From: Paragorgia papillata
Lineage: Eukaryota > Cnidaria > Anthozoa > Scleralcyonacea > Coralliidae
Assembly (NCBI GenBank): GCA_035771165.1
Contig: JAWNZC010000349.1
Span: forward strand, 2,408,501-2,472,500
DNA length: 64,000 nucleotides
Direction of reading: 5' to 3'
Position 1 is the first letter of the stretch; every line of letters begins with the position of its first letter. The notes beneath the pieces were generated by a model, which was not told the DNA's origin, ran no database searches, and was given only the letters and a program-made list of their open reading frames with translations. A program made the translations under genes and the position numbers. This document shows positions 13,346-25,099 of this stretch, piece by piece.

Positions 13346-14915
13346 TCTAATAATTGAGTTGTGAGAACGGCTAAAGTACTGTACGATTATATAATGGATT
13401 AATGGCAAAAATACTATACGATATATTTACTAGTAACAATGAGTCCACATATACATATTTTTTCATTCTGCTTGTACGATACCAGATATTACTTTTCGAT
13501 ATATTACTTTCAGATATTACTTTTGATTCACTTATATAATCAGCACCAGCTTCTGCAGTTAGTCCACAAACAGTTCAATCATTATTATTTATTATTATTA
13601 TTCAGTTATATTCGTCTAAAACAACTTAATTAAGGAAATCAAGGAAGAGTATATAAAAAATTCTGTTTTTTGTCTCATCTCTCTTCTATATATACATATA
13701 AAATCCCAATATATGACCACAACATTCATCGTTATTGGTCTGGCTATAATGGTAGATTTCCAAAGTGCAAACCTAAATGTGCCTTCAGTAATCTTGCATT
13801 TATCAACAAGATGCCAAATAACTCTTACGATAAATGTATGGATACATCAAGTTGATTTCTATTTTTTGAACTAATTTTAGCTTGTTCATCAAAAAAGAAA
13901 AATCACTTTATGTAAGAGTTATATATAGGCTTCGCCCTCACAACTACATTTTAATTTCAAAGAAACATGACATGTGAAGTCAATGAATGCATGACTTTGG
14001 CGTCAAACGCTGCGGGAGATATTACCATGGAAATTAATGAAGAAGTTCGGATAGTTCGGAGTATACAAGGATCAACGTTTAACGTTTTACTTGTGCCTTA
14101 GTATTTTTAGAAGAACAATTGAATGTTTTTGCTTGTTGTATAGAATTGTTTATCCAGCAATCGGGTATTTGAGCAGATTTAGGTTGCGCGCCGCGGGAAA
14201 AACGGAAGCACAATATTTGCGTTCGACATCGTTGTTATCGTAGTTGTGCGGTATATTTGTCGTTGTTTCTATTAGATAGTAAATTACAACTTTAGTTCTT
14301 CCGAAATATCGTCTTTTACCATCACAAATGCGAACTACTTACGCCCAAAACTAAAGTGAAATGGCAGACGTTGTAATCTAACTATGGGCCACAGTGTCCG
14401 AGTTTTTCACTATGGCAATATGACGTTAAACTACAGTAGTGTCATAGTGATATCTCCCATTCTATTGTTCTGGCCATGATATAAAATTACGCAGTGTGGT
14501 ATATCACACATCTACTACAGTCTCTAATTGTGATGAGTATATGGATACCACCTTTTGAATGTGCTGGTCAACCATCAGTTAGCTGATGTAATATCTGTGT
14601 AAGCCCCCTATAGATGAGCGCATTTTGCTGCTCTTGGGGTAAACATGGGGCTCAAATAAGATTAAATAAATTTTTTTTTATATATATATATATATATACA
14701 CACATATTAAATAAATTTTTTTTTATATATATATATATATACACACATATACATATGTGTGTGTGTGTTTCACATGCAACAGACATACATGTAATGTATT
14801 GTTACTATATATAGATGGCTATAGGTTTCCGACTAATTCTTTTCTTTAATACCTTTATAGAAATCATAGCAAGAAAAACAAGCTATTCGAAAGGTCTTCC
14901 AAGCAATAATTTATT

Positions 14916-15612
14916 ATGGAGATAACCATTTTTGTAGTGATCTTTGTGACTCTGGCTATTTCATTTAGTACCACGGCTTCAAATAACACACTTCAGTTAC
15001 CACTAACAATTAATCCGCTTTTGCAGCCGGCGGTGGGAAGAGGACAATTCACAAACTTTTTCTTAGTTGAGAACAAAGAATTTTTTTCTGAGATCACGTT
15101 CAGCGACATAATCAACAAACTCGGACATAAGCCAAAAGTCCAGGCCATAAAAAGTATTGAGGCACTCGTTATATTAGCAGCTGCAGCAAAAGAAGATGGT
15201 TTGAATCGTAGTGATTTTGAATTCTTACAAACAAGCAAGTGGTCAATTAATATTTCGGTGCAAGAACTTGCAGCTGTATCAAATATTACATTACCTATCG
15301 ATGATAAGGTGACAGTAATCTCAATTCAAGAAGCAATGTTTAGAGTTCTAGAAAAAAGATTTCAGTTTACAACGGAAGAAGTTGTGGAAAAGTTGAACAA
15401 GTCAAAAACGGTGATTTATTCAGATTTGGAACCTGGCTGGATAGATGTTGTGCGTTTCATCACGGAAAAGAATATTGAGGGTTTAGGAAAAAACTATACT
15501 ATTCCGCCTGTTTGCATCGCCGAATCACTCAACATGTCTCTAGCAAAACTTTACAACTCAACTTTACTACAGCTTGAAGATATTCTTAAGAATAAAATTG
15601 ACATCATGAAAG
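14916..15612 (+). CDS. Gene A exon 1: signal peptide plus N-terminal family domain
   Basis: The exon encodes 232 residues beginning MEITIFVVIFVTLAISF, a clear signal peptide. Several N-x-S/T sites fit secretion. It ends AAAG|gttggt. Joined to the exon at 17032 it reads EAVERLSECSAFA in frame, restoring a cysteine. If the intron is retained, translation stops two codons later (TAA at 15618-15620), giving a short secreted product. The local order of conserved motifs matches the first exon of genes B, C and D. Confidence 0.75.
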
Positions 15613-18600
15613 GTTGGTAAAAAGTTAGTTAGCCCAATAACAAAAACTGTCAAAATGACGATCATTCTTTGTTTCTCTGCCGTTTATAATACCAGCCGCA
15701 CGCCAACATGACGGACAAACGTTTCCATTAACCGCCTACATGCATTCACGCCTTTGAAGTAATAGTTCAAATACGAGACGGAGGACTTTACCGGGATTTC
15801 AAAGTCCGAGTGCCTATTGAAAATGCGAGCCGAAGGCGAGCATTTTTAATGCACGAGGGCTTTGAAATCCCGGTAAAGTCCGACGTCGAGTGTTTGAACT
15901 GACTTCTCAAACATAGTAATTTACATATTTTCAAAGTCCTAGGACTATATTTCAAAACGTCATCACGTGATCAGCTAGATGGATCTTCCTCCGGTTTCAA
16001 AACACTAATTAAACATTAATTTCTTTTGTTTTTGGTTCATGAATTATTAATGAGTTTGAGAAAATATTTTCCACTAAGGAAACCAACACGTCAGACAGAA
16101 ACAAAAATGTCTTGTGCAATAATCGAGCACATTAATAAGCCATTTGCACGATGACGTAAAATAGCGCTGGGTGACTACAACTACCAGAATGCTTAGCTAG
16201 CATCCTAGTCGGCTGATAAATGGGGCATACTGGCAAAGCATTCTGGTAGTTGTATAGTCACCCAACGCTGTTTTACGTCATCGTGCAAATGGTAATTATA
16301 TAACAATTAAAACATTTAAAATTCGTATCCGTGGGTTAAATGGAACCTCGTCTTATTTGGTAACAAAGCATATCTTTATTCAGAAAAATTGTTTTCTCTT
16401 AAACTAGGATCATTCCGGAAAATCATTATTTTAACAATGTCAGGCACTTTCCATGACTTTTGTGATCCTCCAAAACTTGTTTCATGTACTTTCAGTCTGA
16501 CATTTTTATTCCACAGATTAGCATATAGGACCTAATATTAAAATGCTTGATGATCCTACGGATCGTTTTCACTCACATGATCGGTGGCCCCATTGGGGTG
16601 GTGAAACAATACGAAGTGTTTGAACTAATAATAAAGTTAAATTCCCATAGGATAAAGATAGTGGACCAATTGATATGGCCGCCATTTCATTGTTTCGGTG
16701 CACCAATATGGCCGCTGTGCATCAGATGAAACCCAAAAATAGAGTAATGGTAATAATCGATCTAACTTGCATGAGTATATGATTAAACATGCATCAGTTC
16801 TAGACTTAAAAAGTTAAAGCGCAGATAGAAGCTTCGTAGTTTGTACGTGTGATTTAATTTGTTGTGTTCTTTTGTCAATATATCCTAAACCTTGCTCGAC
16901 CTAATCCTAAGCTTATCTTACAATAATCCTTTATTTTAGAAATAACAGTTATTGATATATCGTATCCTAGTTTAAAATTTTATATGGGAAGGCAACTAAT
17001 AATTTGATCTTTATTTCTATTTGAAATACAGAGGCAGTTGAACGGCTAAGCGAATGTTCTGCGTTTGCAGGTATGTACAAAAATGTGGTGTTGCCAAAAT
17101 AAATATGTCAGTATAACATTTATGAAAAATTCCATTCGTTTAGACGTACTCAAAACAGCACACTATATAAGTATACTAAAAGTACACTAGTGCGGGTTTT
17201 ATTGATTTAAAGATATCGAATAAAATAAATTTATTGCAAATTATGCATGACCATGAATTATTTTAAATATAGTAAAAATCACTACGCAGCTCACTGATTG
17301 GACGAGATGCTGATTGTTGACGTACAACCATATATTAATAGACTGCTGGTAATTTGTAAAATATTAAGTGCATTTGTGTCTGAAAGATATTTCTATGAGG
17401 TAAATATTTTTAATATCTTTGATCATTTATCAAGGGTTGTACGAACCGTATTAAAATCATATTATTAGGATAGACCCAGATCGATTATCGATAGACTCGA
17501 ATCGTTTTGAAACGAAATACTGACGTTTCGAGGGGAGTCCTTGCTTGAAATGTCAGCGTTTCAGCTGATTCGTTCCAAAAATTTCACCACCTTTTCCCTT
17601 TGCCACGGTTGTTAAACACTTTAGTATAGTGTGAAAGCAAATCGTCCTCTCATGGATAAGTCAATTAATTGAAAATTTGGTATCAAAGGACAACTTCCCA
17701 CGATTGAGAAAATATTATCTATAAAACAAACGATAAGGTTCGAAACACCATTCGCCTGCAATACACACAGCTTTTTGTACCGGCCTGTAGCTCTCGGGAT
17801 ACGATTATTTATATGACTGAAGTTCCTATGGCCAGGCAAAGTTAAAGTCTGAAAGACTCCGGCTCCTTCTTTTCAGTTCTTCCACTCGATATGTGAAAAT
17901 ATATAGAGATAGGAAAAAGTCAGACAGGACGTACCGAAGTGGCACGGCGGCTATACGGCATATCATTATCTTGTCATTTGTGGAGCAAGATGACTAGTAA
18001 TTTCAGAACTACGCATCGTTGAAATATATTGTGTACGTATGTTGTTATATGTTGAATGAGCTTTCATTTGATGTAGAGTTCAAGATTCTGCGTTTTATAA
18101 AACTTGTTATACTGTCCAAAATGTGCGAACCACTGTTCCAAATAATATTTCATTAGCGTATTAGTCTGGCGAGGAAGTAAAACCGTTTTCTTTGTTTACA
18201 TTGCGTGTCTGGTTTGTGATTGGTCGCTTTTGACAACCCGTTAGAAGGGGCGGCACTCAAATTTGATAGCTATGCGTGCAGGCTCTATATTTCACCTCCC
18301 GCCTTACCCAAGAGCCGGCTCGCAGGCTAAAAAATCACGAGCTCACCGAATAATAGAAACGCCATGTTATAAACGGACCGGACCGGAAGAGGGTCTGTTT
18401 TGAAGTGTTTGACTAGCTTAGTTCCGTGGTTTAACCCATTCCTGTCCAGAGTTAAAAAATCGTCTGTCATTCGCCAGAATCGAATACCAAGTAGCTATGG
18501 AGATTGGAGACAGGAAAGAGTTAGAGAGATTGTTCATAACTCATTCCTGTCCAGAGCTTTCCCCAGAGGTGAAATAGAATACTAAGTATACCTATTCGCA

Positions 18601-21600
18601 CAGAAAGAGTTAGGGTCCGTTTACAAGGAGGTAGGGTTACCCAAGCGCTCGGGTTTACAAGCAAAATTTCACAGGTGTAGGGTCACCCTGCTGCCCGGGT
18701 CAACTTTATTAGACGTGGTTACCAAGCACTAACAACAAGAAGGGAAGAGGCCTGGAGCTAGTAAAAAGTTGTCCCAGGTAGGCGAGTTATCCCTACCAAA
18801 CGCGTTTACAAGGACAAAACATAACCCGGCTGCTAGGGTTACCCCTTAGAGGCGTGATAGACTTACCATAGCACCCGAGTTACTCTAGCATCCTTGTAAA
18901 CACGACAAACAAAAAAAACAAGAGATGTTACCTCCTTGTAAACAGGCCCTGAATGCTTTGTTTCCTACTTGAATTATCTTGCATGCCCAAGACATCTGGT
19001 GTTAGCCAGAGTAAGATAATAAAAGTTCACTTTGGTGCTACTCGAGAAAGAAAGAGTTTATAATCATAAAATATCTTATCTAAAGTAGTGCTATACGTGT
19101 AAAAAATCATCTTACATAATGGTTTAAACTTTTTTTTAGGTTTCACAACAAGTCTATCTTTATCAACTGACCCGACGGTCTCGAGTACCTGGGTAATTAA
19201 TAGTAGTACATCTACGATCACCAATAAAACAAAACAAATGCTCGAACTATCACCCTCCACGCTAGTGATTATACAAACCAAAACAATATCCAAAACTCTC
19301 AGTTTAAGTGATTCAGCACCAAACACAACCGTCACACAAGTTATCTACCCGAAGAATAGCATGAAGAACACGGTTTTCACCACCAGTACAATTAACCCAG
19401 AGATGACTAAATTTACCACTCCGATCATTTCAACTATGGACGTCACTTTGTGGACGTCTGCAGCGGTACAGAATCAGTCAACAGATGCTCTTTTAACCCA
19501 ATCTACACCGATATCAACTCTAAAAGAAAAAATATTTTCAACTGATCATCATTTTTCGCCGTCAACAACCGCCAATCTAAGCGAACGTTATACAATTCCC
19601 ACATCTACCTCAAATTTCCTTCGCGCTACAAATACCGTGTTGGCAAATCAAGGTAATACATCAGTTCTAACAAGAATGAGCACACCAATTCAACACAAAA
19701 CCTCGTCTTATTCGGTAAACACAGAAAGCTTACGTAGAACGTTGTCTTATGTAAACACAGAAATACCACGCGAGACCTCATCTTCCTACGTAAAGAAAGA
19801 AAGCCTACACACGACCACGTCTTATTTTATAAACACAGAAATACCACGCAAGACCTCGTCTTCCTACGTAAACAAAGAAAGCCTACACACGACCACGTCT
19901 TATTTTATAAACACAGAAATACCACGCGGAACCTCGTCTAACTCCGTAAACACAGAAAGACTGGACAGGACCTCATCTTATTCCGTTAACACAGCAAGCT
20001 TGTATAGAACGTCGTCTTATTCCGTCAACACAGAAAGCCTACACAAGACTTCGTCTTTTTCAGTAAACACGGAAATTCAACAAAAGATGTCGTCTTTCTC
20101 TACAAACGAAAGACGTTCTTCTATAGCCATAAAAGAGACTCCTGTGGTTTCCAGTGAAACTCCAAAAGCAACATCGACAACATCAAGAAGCAGCAAAGTC
20201 TCGACTATGGCTTTCATGACCAGTCAGATACAAAATACCTCAAGCGCAATCACACCCACACAAATACAAGAAACAGAAATCAGACAATCGACGACGACGA
20301 TGAATTTTCTTAAATCCTCATTTGTTTTTGCAAGTTCCTCAAATGTCGCAACTAGCACTGTCTCTGCATCATGGAGGAGCACGACGACAAGTCTTTGGTC
20401 TTCAAAAATGTCATTAAAAGGCGAAAAGACTGAAAGCTTACAAAGTTCGACCGAAAGCTTGAAACTAGTTTCAAGAGGAATATCTGGTGTTTTATTTCCA
20501 AGTAGTTACCGAGCAACATCACCTTCCTCGGTGTTTACAGGTAAGTCTATAATAGTGGGAGGGACTTTACATATTTATACTAATTGGAACATTCTGAGAA
20601 GATTTGTAATATATCTTCTCAGGCGAAAATTTCATCTTCATGGATTTTTTTGCCGTTAAAGTTGACGGAAGTGACGTCAAAAGAGGAATCTGTAAAGTGG
20701 TTTTCATATAGACAAATTCCTCTTTCGACGTCACTTCCGTCAACTTTAACGGCAAAAAATCCATGAAGATGAAATTTTCGCCTGAGAAGATATATTACAA
20801 ATCTTCTCAGAATGTTTCAACAATGATTAGTATAAATATGTAAAGTCCCTGAGGGATGACACAGGGACTTTAATATTTTGGCAGCATAATCGCGCTAAGA
20901 TACATATAGCTGGTGTTATCGATGAGAGCAGTGCATATAATTTCTATTGCAGGTGCAACATGTATATTTAGATATTAATAGTATATATGAGATGAGAATG
21001 TATCGCACGACTAATCACAAATACATTATATTCAGTTTAAAATAAATGTTTGTACAACTTCTCTTTTGAATGAATCTCTAGATTTCATTGGCTGCAGGCT
21101 AACTCGGAAACCTAGCGATTATTTTAGCCTCTGGGCTCCAGCAATATTACTGTAATTAATAAATTACCATTAATTTATATATTTTCTGTGTGTACTGTAC
21201 ATATTATTTTCATTTGTTAGTAAGCAAATCAATAATTTTTCGCTTCTGTGCATTTTAAGACATTTTGCCCATTTTAAGTTTAACTTTGGGAACCTTAATA
21301 TCTCAAGTGTTTCTTCCACTGGAGTAGTTGTAATTTATAAGATCAAAGTGTATCAATCTATATATATACTTTTAAACGTTACTACATTTTGCCATCGTAT
21401 AAGAGTTTGGCTATGGTGCAGTTTACCAAATTCAGTTGTCCGCTGACCAACTGAGAAACAGTTTGAGATTAGAGTTTACGCTAGTAGTGAGCCTTAGCGC
21501 TGGTTACTAGTGTCCGCTAAACTGTACTTCACGATAATAGTGAGGTTCAGATCGCACTTCCACTACCGCTACCGTAAATGCACGTGGTTAAGCTGCATGT

Positions 21601-24505
21601 TGTAATGTTCTTTTTTTCGTCCTGTAGTCGTAGTTGGTTTTAACCCTAGTACCGTAAAACGCTTTCTTTTTGCACTAGGTTTGAGACCTGCGACCATTAC
21701 TGGACGTAAAAACAATATTTGGACAGGCTTAATTATATTTATGGTAGCGGTAGTGGTAGTGGTAGTGGAAGTGTGATCTGAACCTCGCTAATATATTCTA
21801 ACACAACCATTGCTTCGTTTTTAGGTGTAGTATCTAATACAAGAACTAAAGGTAGGTGTTTATATTTTACTTTAAAACATGTATTTAGCATATGTGATTG
21901 ATAATGCTGGAAGTTCAGAAAAAACCCTGTTTGAAACCTACAGCAGAGTAATGTTAGGGGAAAAAGTGGAGTTTAGAAACAAGAACAATGTACACAACTT
22001 ATCAAGTTCTACATCTGCTAACTAATAATCTAAATTGAACCTATATTTATAGCTGGTTAAAGTAACTTACATTATCTCCGTCATCTCCCTCGATAGGGCT
22101 AACATAAAATACCACAAGTGTTAATTTTTCAAGTTTTTTAATAACACTACATTGTGATGATTGAGGTCAAGTTTACACAAAAAGGTAGAACGACTTACCC
22201 TATGGGGGAAGGGTTAATTAACCTAGTCTATTGTCCTTGAGCGTTTCATTTACACGTGTCTTAGGGTGACCCCATAGGAGGGTTACCCTATCAGCTCGCC
22301 ATGGTATAGATGACGTATAAATACCATTTATGTATAAAAATTTCTAAGTATATATTAATAGTTTCACATATAAAATACTCGATTCACATGCAACTGAGCT
22401 ATATGTGGGACTTGGTGAGATTTTTGCGCAATATGAAATATTAAATCCTTCGACGCTGAACTTAAATGTCGCGTTTAGAAGACAATTGTCGCATAATGTG
22501 CGTGTTCTGAATAAGGATGAAGCGGTTAAAAAGATAACAAATGCATTAACAGAACAATAAATAAACAAGAATTCATATGCAGCAAACTAATTAAAACTAA
22601 TTAAATATAGACATCCCAAAAAGTTCTTGATAATTTTATTAACCATTGGTTTATACCCTCGTAATTTTAAAATATTAAAATTATTGGATTAACGCGCCTT
22701 GTTTGTAAGTGTTGAGCGAACGCTTGCTTTTTACGGCTCGCAAAGAACAAATATTTGTGGCTTATACATGCACTTCACATTTTTAGCTTATGCGTGATTA
22801 ATTTAAATAGAACAACCGTTATACTGATTACATAACGTAATCATACAACATGAAGACCGAAAGCTTACATGGTAAAACCCACCAAACATGAATAACTTTA
22901 ACACTGTATTTCCTCTGTTAAGCCCCCTCCCCATATTAAGCCTCAATTCTAATAACCATCACCCTATTATGAAAAAAGTAAAAATAAGCCTCTCTCTATT
23001 ATGCCCTCTCCCACGTAAAATATGTTGTATTTTCTGTCAAAAATAACTTCATTAATAGTAAATCAATTATAGTTAAATTAAATAAGCCCCACCGTCTTGA
23101 CCTAAAATTAATAAGCTTAGAGGAGGGTCTACGGTAAGTAAAAATTAAAATAGTACTTCAAAATCGTTTTACTCACGATTTCAACCATTATGATCCACAG
23201 ATGATTTTGATCCAGTGATGTTTGTTGTTGTGCCAGTCACAGCAGTTCTGGTTTTGGTTGCCCTTGTAATTGGTATCATTTTATGGTTAAGGAGCAGAAG
23301 AAATTCACAAAGGTACTTGTATATCAAAATTGTCAGTAAACCTAAAATAAACATTCCACAATCTATATATGTGCATTACAAACATTTTGTGAACGCCTAA
23401 TACTATCAAATAACGCTATATTAGCACATCACGTGATAATAATACGTAATATTTAAACAACAATCACGCAATTTGAGAATGACCGTTTCACACACGTAAA
23501 CACGCGCATGTCGTGACAAACCTCGGCAGATTTGTAACAATATCGTTAGAGCAAACAAAATCAAGATTGTTTTCGCATACCAGCTTGATAAAACACATCT
23601 ACTAGGGATTGATTGCGGGAACTCGTAGCAAGCTTGTCGTAGCTCTCGTAGTAGAATTCTAACTATATAATAAAGTATGCAAGCTTGTGTTGTTCACATG
23701 AAAAACTGTTACAGTCTTCAGAGAATTAACAACCTGCTACAGATCTAAAGAGTCTGTCACTATCTCAGCTATATTACAAATACCATATCATGGCTGCGTC
23801 ATACAAACATGATACCACAACAGAATGGTACTTAATAACTGCTTCACCAGGTCACGTCACATCATAATGTGGGCCCACAGTAATTGGTTTAACTTAACTA
23901 TTGTGGTCGCCCTGTCTACTTGCATATATTTATTGTTGATAAATTTTTTTTCTGTATGTCGTAGGCAAAGTTCAATAAAATAAAATAAAATTAAACATAA
24001 ATTAAACATAAATTAAACATAACACGTCATGTCACGTCACGTCACATCACAACACATCACCTCACGTTACCACAGAATAACGTTACCACACGTTACGTCA
24101 CATCACGTCACGCTACATCACATCACATATTACATAACGTCACGTCAAGCAACACTAAACTTTGTCACCACGACAAAATCGTTATTTTATTATCCAAACA
24201 GCGAAAAACAATATTCTTACCGTTAGCATCTCTCACAGAGATAACTTGGGTAAAATCTTCATCAATTGATATTATCATAACCTTTTTCTAGTGCCAGTAA
24301 GAAGGCTGAAACGGGCTCTGAATTATCCAGAAAAGGTTTAGTGGAGAGCTTGGAAAATCTGAATAACAGTAGAACAACAGATTTTGTAAATAAAGGAGCT
24401 GAAGATAGATCAAGTCGTTCTATGTCTAGAACAAGCAGTGTCAGCAACCTAGAAACTATTCACGAAGCAAACGAGCCAGATGAACCAGAGGTAAAATATT
24501 TATAA
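14916..24505 (+). CDS. Gene A: signal peptide, short conserved ectodomain, mucin-like stalk, TM helix and cytoplasmic tail
   Basis: Spliced model of six coding exons: 14916-15612, 17032-17070, 19140-20540, 21825-21851, 23201-23312 and 24292-24505, about 829 residues. All junctions are GT-AG and the frame stays open (phases 1,1,1,1,2). Residues 1-22 are a signal peptide. LPLTINPLLQ, SKWSINIS and GWIDVVRFIT match genes B-D, so residues 23-245 correspond to the N-terminal third of the family ectodomain; the rest of that domain is missing. Residues 246-721 are Ser/Thr-rich with tandem repeats, about 735-753 are one hydrophobic helix followed by LRSRR, and about 70 tail residues follow. The start is the first ATG after an acceptor at 14860, so the 5' UTR is also spliced. 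The function is unknown; the layout is that of a type I membrane mucin. The least certain points are the donor at 15613 (gttggt, chosen because the alternative at 15617 gives an immediate stop) and the final stop. Confidence 0.72.
15763..15908. mobile_element. Inverted-repeat element with cgagccgaaggcgag core
   Basis: gactttaccgggatttcaaa pairs with tttgaaatcccggtaaagtc around a core aatgcgagccgaaggcgagc. It lies in the first intron of gene A. Confidence 0.7.
16140..16292. mobile_element. MITE, about 150 bp palindrome
   Basis: catttgcacgatgacgtaaa and the adjoining gggtgactacaactaccaga are mirrored at the right end (tctggtagttgta..tttacgtcatcgtgcaaatg). It lies in the first intron of gene A. 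Confidence 0.85.
16553..16736. repeat. Dispersed 180-bp repeat, copy 1
   Basis: cgttttcactcacatgatcg and ggtggccccattggggtggt recur at 28745-28925, as does the internal pair of caccaatatggccgc motifs. Confidence 0.8.
17032..17070 (+). CDS. Gene A exon 2: 13-codon micro-exon
   Basis: The 39-bp segment lies between a good acceptor (tttgaaatacag) and a consensus donor (gtatgt). It stays open with the frame coming from exon 1 and encodes AVERLSECSAFA plus the first base of a Gly codon. It is too short to be seen as an ORF. Support is the paired splice sites and the phase 1-1 symmetry shared with the other linker exons of this family. Confidence 0.6.
18609..18952. mobile_element. MITE with agggtccgtttacaaggagg termini
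   Basis: The right end tacctccttgtaaacaggcc is the inverted partner of the left end. The interior is rich in ggttaccc-like sequence. It lies in the second intron of gene A. Confidence 0.8.
19140..20540 (+). CDS. Gene A exon 3: Ser/Thr-rich mucin-like stalk with tandem repeats
   Basis: The 1401-bp exon runs from a poly-T acceptor (tttttttag) to a consensus donor (gtaagt). The 467 encoded residues are dominated by Ser and Thr. Between about 19690 and 20110 there are about ten imperfect repeats of 13-14 residues of the type TSSYSVNTESLHR, alternating with TSSSYVNKESLHT and TSYFINTEIPRK variants. Such regions are normally heavily O-glycosylated and form an extended stalk. An ORF reading from an internal Met at 19238 misses the first 32 codons of the exon. 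Repeat number may vary between individuals. Confidence 0.75.
20561..20850. mobile_element. Near-perfect 290-bp foldback element
   Basis: The left arm 20561-20684 and right arm 20720-20850 are almost exact inverted copies (for example gccgttaaagttgacggaag and cttccgtcaactttaacggc). It starts 20 bases after the donor of the mucin exon of gene A. Transcribed, it would form a hairpin of over 120 bp. Confidence 0.9.
21537..21790. mobile_element. MITE with agtgaggttcagatcgcact ends
   Basis: The left end is mirrored by agtgtgatctgaacctcgct at the right; inner parts are cactaccgctacc and a (ggtagt)n run. It ends 34 bases before the micro-exon of gene A. Confidence 0.75.
21825..21851 (+). CDS. Gene A exon 4: 9-codon linker exon
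   Basis: Acceptor cttcgtttttag and donor gtaggt bound a 27-bp segment that adds VVSNTRTK in phase 1-1. The equivalent position of gene D has a 30-bp exon (63043-63072) and gene C a 69-bp exon (46266-46334), both also phase 1-1, which supports this small exon as real. It can be skipped without changing the frame. Confidence 0.55.
22160..22310. repeat. Degenerate MITE-like fragment
   Basis: aagtttacacaaaaaggtag and cttaccctatggggg on the left are loosely mirrored by cccataggagggttaccc on the right. The ends are not clear. Confidence 0.4.
23201..23312 (+). CDS. Gene A exon 5: transmembrane helix
   Basis: The exon follows a canonical acceptor (tatgatccacag). With the incoming G it reads DDFDPVMF and then about 20 hydrophobic residues rich in Val, Leu and Ile, followed by WLRSRRNSQR. 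The basic residues after the helix predict type I topology with the stalk outside. The donor is gtactt. An ORF starting at 23215 reads on into the intron and is not the real C-terminus. Confidence 0.75.
23866..24022 (+). mobile_element. 3' end of a non-LTR retrotransposon
   Basis: gggcccacagtaattggttt, a gtggtcgccctg block and the aataaaataaaataaa tail correspond to the 3' end of the LINE fragment at 49570-49705 (gggcccgcagtaattggcct, gcggtgaccctg, taataaaataaaataaa). It lies in the last intron of gene A. Confidence 0.7.
24022..24160. repeat. Degenerate (CACGTCACAT)n repeat
   Basis: Many acgtcacatcac units, grading from the LINE tail. Likely grown from the 3' end of the retrotransposon. Confidence 0.7.
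24292..24505 (+). CDS. Gene A last exon: Ser-rich cytoplasmic tail
   Basis: After the acceptor cctttttctag the frame encodes about 70 polar residues rich in Ser, Arg and Glu (for example SRSMSRTSSVSNLETIHEANE), a plausible phosphorylated tail. It ends VKYL and a TAA at 24503-24505. AATAAA follows at about 24592. A possible donor (gag|gtaaaa at 24491) four codons before the stop means another exon cannot be excluded. I see no ITIM, ITAM or clear PDZ-binding terminus. Confidence 0.6.
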
Positions 24506-24590
24506 TTACTGAGGGTAAAAAATGATAAGTTTAAGTAGTAAGGAATTGTGCAAATTAACTGTAGTTGACAGATAATTTTATAAATCTATA

Positions 24591-24597
24591 ATAAAGG
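24591..24597 (+). promoter_or_regulatory. Probable poly(A) signal of gene A
   Basis: AATAAA lies about 90 bases after the proposed stop codon of gene A. It supports, but does not prove, that 24505 is the end of the coding region. Confidence 0.4.
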
Positions 24598-24763
24598 TTT
24601 TAGTAACGATTCCGTCATGTTTTTGGTATATAATTAGAAGAGTGGATATTTCTGTAGCGAATAGACTTATATAAGTCATATTCTTTTGCCCACCCACCGC
24701 CTGGATAAATGATAGACACCGATATTTTTTACCATAAAAATAAAGCCTGAAATATTTGGCAGG

Positions 24764-25072
24764 CAGTGGGAGCACGGGTGGCGTGTGCTGTTAGGGCGCT
24801 GCCTCTCACCAATAGTTAAGCCCGGTTGGACGGGGTTAGTACTTGGATGGGTGACCGTTTGGGAACAACCCCGTTCTCGAGCTTGGACCATGTGAGTAGA
24901 GTTTAGTTGGTCTCTCCTGTGCTCCGAGGGTTTTTCACCGGGTTCTCCGGCTTTCCTCCCTCCGCAAAATCAACACCATCTGGGATAGGAGTGGCGCCCA
25001 CCCCTGCCTTACGGTAGCAGCTAAACGAAAGAGCGGCCTTCGGCTCCTCCGACTGCGGTCGACCTGTATGTA
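24764..25072 (+). mobile_element. 5S rRNA-derived SINE
   Basis: About 24800-24885 keeps the 3' half of 5S rRNA: agttaagccc, then ggttagtacttggatgggtg and accgtttgggaacaacccc. The 5' half is replaced by unrelated sequence, and a non-5S body follows with the ccgggttctccggctttcct block common in marine invertebrate SINEs. It ends near a tgtatgta repeat. Not a functional 5S gene. Confidence 0.75.
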
Positions 25073-25099
25073 TGTATAGATTGATTTAAGAAATCACGT

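Noticed and set aside
15617..15622. Alternative gene A donor gtaaaa at 15617
   Set aside because: Joining to 17032 from here gives an immediate TGA. The donor at 15613 keeps the frame.
24490..24505. ITIM or PDZ-binding motif at the end of gene A (VKYL)
   Set aside because: The Tyr has only one residue after it, so YxxL is not formed; the residue at -2 is Lys, which fits no common PDZ class.
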